In this document: positions 9,191-17,460 of the stretch, in pieces
Layout: every line of letters begins with the position of its first letter
How positions within the stretch are numbered: the first letter of the stretch is position 1
Assembly (NCBI GenBank): GCA_012032345.1
Contig: JAAUQI010000003.1
Location: 90,842-154,841, forward strand
Length of the DNA: 64,000 nt
Source: Leptolyngbyaceae cyanobacterium RM1_1_2
GTDB lineage: Bacteria > Cyanobacteriota > Cyanobacteriia > Phormidesmidales > Phormidesmidaceae
Direction of reading: 5' to 3'
The notes under the pieces: generated by a model
Told to the model about the DNA's origin: nothing
Seen by the model: the letters and a program-made list of their open reading frames with translations, nothing else
The model's database searches: none
Translations under genes and position numbers: made by a program

Positions 9191-10267
9191 ATGTACAGTA
9201 ATTTTTTAAAGACATTTCTGAGCTTTAGCTCTATTTGCTTAGCAACTGTTCTTGCAATCAATTTTTTCGTTGACCCTTACGGCTTGCGCAAATCTGGAGG
9301 GCGAGTTAACAACGATCGCGTCGTTAAAGCAATTCAAGTCAATCGCTTACAACCTAATTTGGTAGCAATGGGGTCTTCTGGAATAGCCCGTGGGCTTGAC
9401 CCCGATCATCCAATCCTTTTAGAAAAGGGAGTAACCTACAACCTAGGTATTTTAGGGGCCAATATTTACGAGATTGAGCAATACTTTCGGCATGCTGCTG
9501 CTGGTGACGATTTAAATACTGCGATCGTAAGCTTAGATTTCTATGCTTTTAATGGGTTACGTGAAGTTAGACCAGGTTTTTCAGAAGCCCGACTGGGTAG
9601 CCAAACTATTCTGCCTCAGGACTTTTTTGGCTTATTTCTATCGCTTGACTCTCTAAGGCTTATCTTCAATCCTGAACAGCGAGGTAGCTACTTCAGCAAG
9701 AAGGGAACCTACGCTCAACATGTTGATCCAGAAAGACGCAAAGAGGTTTTTGCCATTGAGATTGAGGAAGATTTTTCTCGTGAAGAAGATATGTATTGGG
9801 CCTATCAGACATCTACTGAAACTCTAAATTCCTTTCAAAATATTGTTGAAATAGCAGAAGCTAAAGAGATAGAGGTAGAGACTTTCATTCCACCTTTGCA
9901 TGTGAGCTTATTTTATGCAGCAAAACTAACTGGGCACTGGCCTGATTACCAGCAGTGGTTACGTAGTATCGTAGCCATTGAGCCTGTATGGGATTTTTCA
10001 GGATGTAATAGCATCACAGCTGAAACTATTCGTTCTGACATGAAGAACTTTGATGATCCTTCTCACTATACTTATAAAGTTGGGGACATGATTATAGAAC
10101 GAATGTTTGGACGAGTCTCTGCCGAAGTTCCTGAAGACTTCGGCGTCTACGTAACATCAGAAAATATAGATGAGCATTTAGAGCAGATACAAGAACAGTG
10201 CGAGGCTTGGCAGCAACAAAACCCTGAAATTGTACGGTGGATTGAAACCCTAAACCTGGAAAATTAG
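9191..10267 (+). CDS. AlgJ/AlgX-like membrane-anchored SGNH-type protein
   Basis: 358 residues from the ATG at 9191 (a GTG two codons upstream is also possible). An N-terminal hydrophobic segment, residues about 5-24, anchors it in the membrane with the rest outside. NLVAMGSSGIARGLD contains a GxS-type nucleophile loop typical of SGNH hydrolase-like acetyltransferase partners. It sits 37 bases after the MBOAT gene; in alginate and similar systems an MBOAT passes the acyl group to exactly this kind of partner, which then modifies the polymer. A C-terminal DPSHYTYKVGDMI gives a candidate catalytic Asp-x-x-His. Family membership is by motif and context, not by close similarity I can recall. Confidence 0.7.
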   Translation: MYSNFLKTFLSFSSICLATVLAINFFVDPYGLRKSGGRVNNDRVVKAIQVNRLQPNLVAMGSSGIARGLDPDHPILLEKGVTYNLGILGANIYEIEQYFRHAAAGDDLNTAIVSLDFYAFNGLREVRPGFSEARLGSQTILPQDFFGLFLSLDSLRLIFNPEQRGSYFSKKGTYAQHVDPERRKEVFAIEIEEDFSREEDMYWAYQTSTETLNSFQNIVEIAEAKEIEVETFIPPLHVSLFYAAKLTGHWPDYQQWLRSIVAIEPVWDFSGCNSITAETIRSDMKNFDDPSHYTYKVGDMIIERMFGRVSAEVPEDFGVYVTSENIDEHLEQIQEQCEAWQQQNPEIVRWIETLNLEN

Positions 10268-10585
10268 CTAACTTCTGTTTCTAATGCTTAAAGACTTGTT
10301 CTCACAAAACTGTAGATTTTAGAGTACTCAACCGTGAATTAAGTAGCTGGGCCTAATTAAATCTCAAGCCGATCGTTGATTTCGACTCTGCTCAATCAGC
10401 TAGACTGCTCTTCTAGTCGGGAGTCGAGGGTTGAGCGGAGTCGTAAGCCTGACGGCTGGCTGCGCCTACGCAACGCGTCTCCGCTAGAAGAAAACCCGCC
10501 TGTAAGATTATTGTGCTTGCCTACTTACGAACGGAAAATATATCTTTTTTGCAGTTTTCTCAGTCTTTATTACGACTTTATTACA
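10268..10585. repeat. intergenic region with hairpin and cyanobacterial-type dispersed repeat
   Basis: 318 bases without a convincing gene. CGACTCTGCTCAA at 10383-10395 pairs with TTGAGCGGAGTCG at 10431-10443 (12 of 13, the last a wobble). Downstream, to 10487, lies GCCTACGCAACGCGTCTCC, which resembles dispersed palindromic repeats I know from filamentous cyanobacteria. The open frame that runs through here into the next gene is non-coding in character. Confidence 0.45.
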
Positions 10586-12091
10586 ATGAACTGGTCTGAA
10601 ACCCTTTGTTTTTCTCCAACAGACCTGCAGCGCTTTGGCGAGGCGAGTCACGATCGCAATCCGCTACATCTTTCTGCTGACTACGCGCGCAAAAGTCCCT
10701 ATGGTGGCCAGGTTGTCTTTGGTATTTTGGGGGGGCTTGCTTGTTTAGCTCGACTAGGCGATCGCCCAGAAGAGCATCTCACTAGTCTGACACTAGACTT
10801 TCCTGGAGCCATGCTAGTGGGAATTCCGTATCAGATTGAGGTCAAGGAGACGGCAGAGAAGGCGATCGCTAAGCTTTACGATGGTCGGCGCTTGTTGCTG
10901 AAGCTGACTGCTCGATTTGAGGCGGGGACTGCTGTACCAATCGAGCTAGAAGACGGATCGGCACCTCGTCTTGACTGCCGATATTTAGTGCCAGATGACT
11001 TGAAAGCGGGTAGTACCGTGAGCGGTCAATATGCACCTAGCAGAGGTGCTTTTGATACTTTAGTTCAGTCTGATACGCTCGTAGCAAAGGGAATCAGTCC
11101 AGCGCAGCTTGCCGCTTTGCTTTGGGCTAGCTACCTGGTAGGAATGGAGCTGCCCGGGCAGCAGGCTCTTTTTTCTAAACTGTCCATTCAGTTTGAAACT
11201 GTTGTTACCGCAACTTACCCAGGTCTAGAGTACACGGCAGCAGTAACCAGCTTTGACGATCGCTTCAATCTGCTACAAACTCAGGCCCGTCTAACAGCAG
11301 GGAACTATTTATTTGCTAAAGCTGAAATTCGGGCTTTTGTGCGTCCAGCTTCGCCAGTGCCCCGTCAGGAAAAATTTGAGCAGCTTTTACCCGCATCCCT
11401 AGCCTTGCAGAACAAAGTTGCCTTGATTATAGGCGGCAGTCGAGGATTGGGGGCCGCGATCGCTCAGGCTTTAGTGTCACAAGGCTGTACCGTTTTCGTC
11501 AACTTTTATAGAAGCCTAGCTGAAGCTGAAGCATTAGCTGAAGAACTAGCAGAAGCTCCTGGTAAACTCAAGCTGCTACAGGGCAATGCCGCTGACTTGG
11601 GCTGGTGTCAAACGGCTCAAGAAACCATTCTACAAACTTACGGTCGGCTTGACTTTTTAATCTGCAACGCCTGCCCGCCCATTTTGCCACTTTGGTTAGA
11701 ACCCAGCTCAATTGAGCGCGTCAATCAGTATGTAGCTCAGAGCCTAGGGCTAATGAGCGTACCGATGTCAGTATTTTTAGAGTCCCTAGCTGCTAGCGGA
11801 GGGCGAAACATTGTAATCTCGTCTGTTTATGCGTCGCAGGCAGCTCCGGCAGACCTACCCCACTATGTAGCTGCCAAATACGCCGTTGAAGGCTTAGTCA
11901 AAGCAGCAGCCAGTGAGTATGAAGCGGTCAGCCATCTAATCGTCCGTCCTCCCAAACTGCTGACAGATCAAACCAACACGCCGCTGAGCAGCCAGGGGGC
12001 GATCGCCCCTGAGTTAGCTGCTGTGAAGCTGACGCAATCTCTTTTAAGCGTAGCTGAGCCGGGTCAGGTGCAGGTCTTAGAGTCCTTCTAG
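10586..12091 (+). CDS. bifunctional MaoC-like hydratase / short-chain dehydrogenase fusion
   Basis: 501 residues from the ATG at 10586; an upstream open frame from 10376 is rejected because it runs through a repeat. The N-terminal part is a MaoC-type hot-dog hydratase: GEASHDRNPLHLSADYA holds the catalytic Asp and His of the D-x-N-P-x-H motif. The middle (about 130-270) looks like a second, degenerate hot-dog. The C-terminal part (from about 275) is an SDR: GGSRGLGAAIAQ binds NAD(P), and YVAAK supplies the catalytic Tyr and Lys with a Ser about 15 residues before. Such a protein could dehydrate and reduce a beta-hydroxy or 3-oxo acyl thioester. It closes the FkbH-ACP-MBOAT run, so it may tailor the acyl group; that link is inference. 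Confidence 0.82.
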   Translation: MNWSETLCFSPTDLQRFGEASHDRNPLHLSADYARKSPYGGQVVFGILGGLACLARLGDRPEEHLTSLTLDFPGAMLVGIPYQIEVKETAEKAIAKLYDGRRLLLKLTARFEAGTAVPIELEDGSAPRLDCRYLVPDDLKAGSTVSGQYAPSRGAFDTLVQSDTLVAKGISPAQLAALLWASYLVGMELPGQQALFSKLSIQFETVVTATYPGLEYTAAVTSFDDRFNLLQTQARLTAGNYLFAKAEIRAFVRPASPVPRQEKFEQLLPASLALQNKVALIIGGSRGLGAAIAQALVSQGCTVFVNFYRSLAEAEALAEELAEAPGKLKLLQGNAADLGWCQTAQETILQTYGRLDFLICNACPPILPLWLEPSSIERVNQYVAQSLGLMSVPMSVFLESLAASGGRNIVISSVYASQAAPADLPHYVAAKYAVEGLVKAAASEYEAVSHLIVRPPKLLTDQTNTPLSSQGAIAPELAAVKLTQSLLSVAEPGQVQVLESF

Positions 12092-12105
12092 GAGTCTATT
12101 GGCCC

Positions 12106-13899
12106 TTAGGAAGATTCTCGATAGCGCTGCCAGAGCTGGGGGAGATGCTCGAAGCCATCAACGCCAATGAGGCGGACAAACTCGGTGCGCTGCTGGGCAA
12201 TCGCCTGGTTAAAGCCTGTTTCTCCTAGCTGCCCCTGCAAAATAGCTATCAGTCCTGCGGCCTGTCGCCAAGCCTGAGCGCCCATCTGCTCTAGCCAGTA
12301 CATACCCAAGCAGGCATAGTGAATCGCCTTGGTCAGATTTTGCAGAGCGTAATAGGCTTCTGCCAGATAGGTGGCATTTAGCCCTTGCAGATAGGCATTG
12401 CCAGAGATTTGGGCAATCGGTAGCCCTTTTTCTAAAACAGTGACGGCGGCTCCTGGCTGAGCCGAAATGGTGTAAGCAATCCCGAGGCTGTTGTAGGCGA
12501 GTGCCTGACTTTGGCGATCGCCCTGTTTTTCTGCTAGCGCTAGCCCCTGCTCCAGGTATCGAATGGCGCGTTCAATTGACTCTGAATCCATGCGCTCAGC
12601 GGCACGAGCAGCAAACACTTCGCTGTAGCCTAGATTTACCAGGGCGTTGGCCTCAGCAAGGCGATCGCCCTGCTGTCGAGCCGCAATTAAGGCTCGCTGG
12701 CTCAGGTTTATTGCCTGCTGATACTCTTCTTTGAGTACGTAAACCCGCGCTAAGTGATTCAGGTTGGCTACTTCACAGGCGGCGTCTTGAGAATCACGAG
12801 CAATCTGCAGTGCCTCTTCGTGAAAGGCGATCGCCGGGTCATAGCGTCCGAGGGTTCGTTGTGAATAGCCCAGCAGCGTTAGTAGCCGGGCTTTTTCTCG
12901 TGTGGCTTCTACCCGCTGCAGCGGGTCGCTGAAATAGGTGAGGGTTTCTTTGAGATAGTCCCCGTTAAAGGAAGCGAATATACCACCGTAGAGCGGAAAA
13001 TCTTCTCGCTGGGCAAAGCGTCGCAAAATCTGCAGCATCATTTGAAAAGAGCCATTGGCGAGATCGCCGCGCTGGGCTGTCCAGCCCTGCCAGAGCTGAC
13101 ACCAGATATGGGCAAAGATCAAAAACGTGCTGTAAGAAAGCCTACGGCCTGCTTTTGAGTCGTAAGGCTGCTGGTCGAACCAGGTCACCAAACTGCGCTG
13201 CAGCGACTGCAAAAGCACCACAAGCTGCACCCACCCGGACAGCTCTAATGACTGCAAAGTCTGGGTAAAGCTCACGATCGAACCCTCTTCTGCCAGCACC
13301 GTAAACAGCTGCCGGGGCAGGGGACTCACGATCCGTTTGCCCCATAGCGCCCAAGGCCCTTGGCTTTCGCCCCCAAAGCCTAGCGCTCCTCGAATTGGCT
13401 GGTAGAGCCAGCTCACCAGTTCACCTTCTAAACTATCGAAGTCAGATAGGCCCGTTTCGATGCCGCGTGCGATCGCCTGTCCGTCTTCACTGGCTCTGAG
13501 CTGCTGGGCTAGCTGTCGTAGAGATTCATTGGTGAGGCTATGGGGCTGATTGGGGTCAACGAGCTGCAAGAATACCTGAGGCTTTTGCTCAGGGGTAGCG
13601 GCTAGCAGCGCCGTCATTGCCTGGGCTAAACCGTCGGCTGAAGCTCTCTCCTGCTGCAGATGTTCCCACTCGCCCTGAATAGTCTGCAAGGCCCGCAGTA
13701 TTCGAGAAGCCTTAAGTGAAATATCGGTTTCAGCCGCTGCAATCCGTTCGCTTAAGCAGCGCTCAAACAGCTCTCCCGTACCCGACTCCAGACCTCTGAT
13801 GATCAAAGTCTTGACCTGAGCCTTGGAGCGAATTTTACCTTTCAGGGTCTGCTCTACAATCTGGTCGATCAAAGTAGAATAGGTATTTTCCAACGGCAC
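12106..13899 (-). CDS. TPR-repeat protein, function unknown
   Basis: 597 residues. The N-terminal 300 or so are alpha-helical and show no motif I know. From about residue 325 to 540 there are consecutive tetratricopeptide repeats; clear units include LLTLLGYSQRTLGRYDPAIA, LNHLARVYVLKEEYQQAIN and YNSLGIAYTISAQPGAA. These build a scaffold for protein-protein contact. No signal peptide or membrane segment is seen. It converges on the MaoC-SDR gene with 14 bases between stops, so it belongs to a different transcript. It has no obvious partner on its own strand; the NTPase pair at 16.1-20.5 kb also uses TPRs but is transcribed divergently. Confidence 0.8.
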   Translation of the reverse strand: MPLENTYSTLIDQIVEQTLKGKIRSKAQVKTLIIRGLESGTGELFERCLSERIAAAETDISLKASRILRALQTIQGEWEHLQQERASADGLAQAMTALLAATPEQKPQVFLQLVDPNQPHSLTNESLRQLAQQLRASEDGQAIARGIETGLSDFDSLEGELVSWLYQPIRGALGFGGESQGPWALWGKRIVSPLPRQLFTVLAEEGSIVSFTQTLQSLELSGWVQLVVLLQSLQRSLVTWFDQQPYDSKAGRRLSYSTFLIFAHIWCQLWQGWTAQRGDLANGSFQMMLQILRRFAQREDFPLYGGIFASFNGDYLKETLTYFSDPLQRVEATREKARLLTLLGYSQRTLGRYDPAIAFHEEALQIARDSQDAACEVANLNHLARVYVLKEEYQQAINLSQRALIAARQQGDRLAEANALVNLGYSEVFAARAAERMDSESIERAIRYLEQGLALAEKQGDRQSQALAYNSLGIAYTISAQPGAAVTVLEKGLPIAQISGNAYLQGLNATYLAEAYYALQNLTKAIHYACLGMYWLEQMGAQAWRQAAGLIAILQGQLGETGFNQAIAQQRTEFVRLIGVDGFEHLPQLWQRYRESS

Positions 13900-14008
13900 T
13901 CACCTCAAACGTGCTCATAAATTAGGGCGATCGTCTCTATGAGAGCATCGCCTAGCCGGATGACGTACTGTCACAGTAGCGCATCTGGGCTATTTGAGCC
14001 GTTCAAGA

Positions 14009-14365
14009 TTACATTAATTGGCTGGGGTGTATTTGCGATCGCCAAACCTGATCCATAAAGGCCGATTGCTTTGGGTCAGAGCGGAGCTTGAGTTCCTGGG
14101 TTGTAAATCGCAGGCCGTTGATAGCTACCTCAATGCCATTGTCATGGCGGTGGTGTTGGGCCACAATTAGCAGCTTGTGGAAAGTTTCCAGGGCTTGCTC
14201 TAACTGGCTTTGGTCAAATTGACTCCAGGCTAAATCGATTAAAGGTTTGATCTGCTCAGAAGTTAGGCTGAGTCGGGGCGCGATCGCCTGATGAATTAAG
14301 GCCATCAGCACAGACCGAGGAGTAAGGTTGACAAGGCATAAAAGTACTTGAGGACAGATCATCAT
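14009..14365 (-). CDS. small helical hypothetical protein, TPR-like
   Basis: 118 residues from tandem ATG codons at 14360-14365; an internal ATG about 20 codons in (MALIHQAIAP) could be the true start. The core, WSQFDQSQLEQALETFHKLL followed by a helix, reads like a single TPR or a helical-repeat fragment. No catalytic motif. It lies 109 bases upstream of the TPR gene on the same strand and may be co-transcribed. The 252 bases between it and sixA hold nothing I can identify. Confidence 0.5.
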   Translation of the reverse strand: MMICPQVLLCLVNLTPRSVLMALIHQAIAPRLSLTSEQIKPLIDLAWSQFDQSQLEQALETFHKLLIVAQHHRHDNGIEVAINGLRFTTQELKLRSDPKQSAFMDQVWRSQIHPSQLM

Positions 14366-14617
14366 CAGGTCTCTAAGGGGGTCTTGCTAGAGATGTATGT
14401 CTGAATGACTCCAGGTTATGCGCTCAATCAATACCTCTTAAAGTCACCTCATAATTAAAGTCACCACACCTAAGTTTAGGAAAGAATATAAGTACTGTCA
14501 AAACAAAAAAGCACATAGCGCTGCCGTACTTTCACAGCAAAACGCCAGCTGCAATAGAGTGGCTCACAACTCTCTCCCTGTAGATGATTTGGGACTGCTA
14601 TGGAAGGCTGAACGGGG

Positions 14618-15123
14618 TCAGGAATCTAGAAAAGCTAACAAGAGCTTAGGCGGCAGTAGCCAGACTAGGCTGCCTTGGCGGTAGGCTACTTCTGACCAGG
14701 CTGATTCAAAATCAATACGCACCACTGTGGCGGTGGCGATCGAGAGTTCCCCGCCGCCAATGAGCAGGCTGGTCAGGGTTGACCAAGTGGGTTCATGGCC
14801 GACTAGCATCAGCCGCGTTACCGGATTAGACACCTGACGCATGATTTCTAAAACCCGATCGGGGTGGTGTCATAGAGGGCGTCTGTCACCTGCAGGGTGC
14901 GCTGCCAGTCTCCAGCTGCGATCGCCAGCTCGGCGGTTGTTTTGGCTCTGAGTGCTGAGGAAGTGATAATCTGATCGGGAATTTGATCAGCGGCAGCGAG
15001 AAATTTGCCTACTGCCTTGGCCGCTTTGAGGCCACGTTTGGCTACCGGACGCTGATGATCGCTATCAAAGTCCCCGTCCCAATCAGATTTGCCGTGCCGA
15101 AAAAGAATGAGCTGCGTTTGCAT
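14618..15123 (-). pseudogene. sixA: SixA-type phosphohistidine phosphatase, frameshifted in a C-run
   Basis: SixA is a small histidine-phosphatase-superfamily enzyme that removes phosphate from phosphohistidine. The N-terminal part has the RHG motif LILFRHGKSDW and SSALRAKTTAE; the C-terminal part has the second catalytic His in LMLVGHEPTWS. These lie in two frames (14848-15123 and 14618-14842). Adding one base to the run of four G at 14861-14864 on the plus strand joins them as TTPDRVLEIMRQVSNP, giving about 168 residues, the normal SixA length. The gene follows the EamA transporter by 14 bases on the same strand. A single lost homopolymer base argues for sequencing error rather than real loss. 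Confidence 0.88.
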
Positions 15124-15137
15124 AGGATTTGATTGTT

Positions 15138-16001
15138 TTAGGTTCTCAAAATTAAAAACACGCCAGAGAGCATGATACTAGCCCCTAGCAGCCGCTGGCG
15201 AAGGCCGGGTTCTTGAAAAAACAGGTGCCCCATCAGTGCTGCAATTAGAGTGCTGGTGCGCTTTACCGAGATCACATCAGCTACGACGGTCAGCTCTAGA
15301 GCGTTCATCTGGCAGGTGGTAGCAATCATCTGAGCTAGACCAATGGGCAGCAGTAGCTTCAGGTTGTGCTGGAGCTGCTGTATCGGCGCGGGTACCTGCC
15401 GCCAAACCACAGGCAGCATCCCCAGGCTAATAAAGCTGTGCAAAGCTACCAGCCAGAGTAGAGGCGACGAGGTTTGGACGCCGACTTTGTCAATATTGGC
15501 CGTAATGCTCCAGATCAAAGCCACCCCTAGCATCAGCTTTGGCCCCGGCTCTTGCCAAAAAGCTTGAAAAGGCGCTAGCGGGCTGCGGTACTGCGATCGC
15601 CAGTTAAGCACATAGGCCCCCAGCACAATTAGCAATCCACCGACAACATCTCCTAAGTCGGCTGACTCCTGGACGATAAAAGGCGAGGTCAGGCCCAAAA
15701 ACAGCGGCGTAAAACTCACGTAGGGCACCGTCAGCGAAATATCTGAGGTAGAGATGGCTTTGATATAGAGCAAAAAAGCTAGCGTATTGAGCAGGCCCCC
15801 CGCCAGCAGCGCTGCCCAAAAACCGGGCAGAATGGGGGGCAACCCCGCCCAGGCGATCGCCGGCAGCAGGCAAAGCGTGGTCAAAACCGGCCAGGCCCAG
15901 GCCACCAGATACAGGTTGAGCTGGTTGAGACTGCGCTTGCTGAAAATGTCTTTGCTGGCTTCAAAGAACGCGGTACAGCTGGCCAAAAGCAGCCAGCTCA
16001 C
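15138..16001 (-). CDS. EamA/DMT-superfamily membrane transporter
   Basis: 287 residues with about ten hydrophobic segments in two similar halves, the hallmark of EamA-domain (drug/metabolite transporter) proteins of the inner membrane. The N-terminus LASCTAFFEASKDIFSKRSL and the second-half start around WSITANIDKVGVQTSS correspond to the paired EamA repeats. Substrate is unknown; the family includes amino-acid, nucleotide-sugar and metabolite exporters. It is the first gene of a two-gene unit with sixA. The 139 bases up to the start of the divergent ATPase gene at 16141 must hold both promoters; no clear boxes stand out. Confidence 0.85.
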   Translation of the reverse strand: MSWLLLASCTAFFEASKDIFSKRSLNQLNLYLVAWAWPVLTTLCLLPAIAWAGLPPILPGFWAALLAGGLLNTLAFLLYIKAISTSDISLTVPYVSFTPLFLGLTSPFIVQESADLGDVVGGLLIVLGAYVLNWRSQYRSPLAPFQAFWQEPGPKLMLGVALIWSITANIDKVGVQTSSPLLWLVALHSFISLGMLPVVWRQVPAPIQQLQHNLKLLLPIGLAQMIATTCQMNALELTVVADVISVKRTSTLIAALMGHLFFQEPGLRQRLLGASIMLSGVFLILRT

Positions 16002-16140
16002 AAAAATAATTCCTGCATGGAGAGAGGCGTCAGTTGTGGTGTTTCATAGCTATCTTAGTGGCTGGGGCGATCGCTGTCGTCGGGCAATGACTTAGCGTAG
16101 ATCGGTGTAGGCTGGAGGCAGTTCCGGGTTTTGATTAGCA

Positions 16141-17451
16141 ATGCCGATTGATGTAGGCCGTTTTTACCGGGCCTCGAACCCCAGTCAGCCCATAGCTGAC
16201 GAGCGCTACTATGTTGACTGCTCCAGCGTTCGCGGCGGCGACATTATCCGCGAGCTAGAGCGCACTATTGTGGTGCTTTCCCCTGAGCAGGCCACCACCC
16301 AGCTTTTCACCGGACATATTGGCTCCGGCAAATCCACAGAGCTGTTTCGGCTGAGGTCGGGGTTAGAAGCGGCTGGATTTCATGTGGTCTATTTTGAATC
16401 TGACCAGGATTTGGAAATGGGAAATATCGATATCACCAATATCATGCTGGTGATGGCGCGGCGGATTGCAGCGAGTTTGGAAGCAGTCAAAATTCAGCTG
16501 CGGCCTTCCTATTTTCAAACGCTACTGGGGGAGATTTCGCGCATTCTCAACATGCCAATTGAGGTATCAGACGTGAGCTTCTCAATGGGGATTGCCTCAA
16601 TTACGGCCAAAGCCAGAGAAAGCAACGAGCTGCTGAGCAAACTGCAAAACTTTTTAGAACCTCGTACTAAGAGCATTATTGACGCCATCAACCAGGAACT
16701 GATTATTCCGGGCACAGAGCGACTGAAACAGCAGGGCAAAAAAGGACTGGTGGTGATTGTCGATAACCTCGATCGCATTGACAGCACGCGCAAAGTGGGC
16801 GATCGCACCCAGCCAGCCTATATCTTTGTCGATCGCGGCGATCAGCTGAAGCGGCTGGCCTGTCACGTGATCTATACCATTCCGCTGTCTCTGGTTTTTT
16901 CTAACGAGCAGCCGCGCCTGCTGAACCGCTTTGGCATTGGCCTCAAGGTCTTGCCGATGGTGCCCGTTAGAGACCGGCAGGGCAACCCTTTTGAGCCAGG
17001 GTTGGCGCTGATGCGACAGGTGATTTTGGCCCGGGCTTTTCCCGATTTCACTCAGGCAGAGCGGCTAGAGCGAACTGAGGAGCTGTTTCAGCCAGCCGCT
17101 GCCCTCGATCGGCTCTGCGACATTAGCGGTGGCCACATGCGGACTCTGCTGCGGCTGTTGGCGGGCTGTCTGCAGCGACACAATCCGCCGATTTTGCAGT
17201 CTACCCTCGAAACTGTGATTCGAGATGAGCGCGACTTCCTGGCTAGAATCGTAGAGGAACCCGAGTGGGCACTACTGTTTCGGGCGGTGCAGCAGCTCAG
17301 CGTCCAGGGAGACGAAGACTACAACGCCCTGCTGCGAAATCTGCTGGTCTATGAATACCGAGACCAGATCGGTCAGTGGTTTAACGCCAATCCGCTGCTG
17401 ACAGAAACCGAAAAGTTCAAAATTCATCAGCGCTACGCTTCACAACCCTAA
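16141..17451 (+). CDS. P-loop ATPase, first gene of a two-gene NTPase unit
   Basis: 436 residues, AAA/KAP-like P-loop ATPase. Walker A is GHIGSGKST (residues 58-66); Walker B is LVVIVDNLDRID (about 203-214). A following GDQLKRLACHVIYTIPLSL fits a sensor-1 strand, and the C-terminal half is helical with DISGGHMRTLLRLLAGCL. It has no signal peptide. The N-terminal 40 residues (YYVDCSSVRGGDIIREL) look like a helical linker. The next gene, a large STAND ATPase, begins 9 bases after its stop, so the two are translated together and probably act together. The cellular role is unknown. Signalling or conflict functions are plausible for this architecture, but nothing in the sequence proves them. Confidence 0.82.
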   Translation: MPIDVGRFYRASNPSQPIADERYYVDCSSVRGGDIIRELERTIVVLSPEQATTQLFTGHIGSGKSTELFRLRSGLEAAGFHVVYFESDQDLEMGNIDITNIMLVMARRIAASLEAVKIQLRPSYFQTLLGEISRILNMPIEVSDVSFSMGIASITAKARESNELLSKLQNFLEPRTKSIIDAINQELIIPGTERLKQQGKKGLVVIVDNLDRIDSTRKVGDRTQPAYIFVDRGDQLKRLACHVIYTIPLSLVFSNEQPRLLNRFGIGLKVLPMVPVRDRQGNPFEPGLALMRQVILARAFPDFTQAERLERTEELFQPAAALDRLCDISGGHMRTLLRLLAGCLQRHNPPILQSTLETVIRDERDFLARIVEEPEWALLFRAVQQLSVQGDEDYNALLRNLLVYEYRDQIGQWFNANPLLTETEKFKIHQRYASQP

Positions 17452-17460
17452 GGCTGCTAC

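Noticed and set aside
10376..10585. N-terminal extension of the MaoC-SDR gene
   Set aside because: It passes through a hairpin and repeat, has no domain character, and the MaoC domain begins right after the ATG at 10586.
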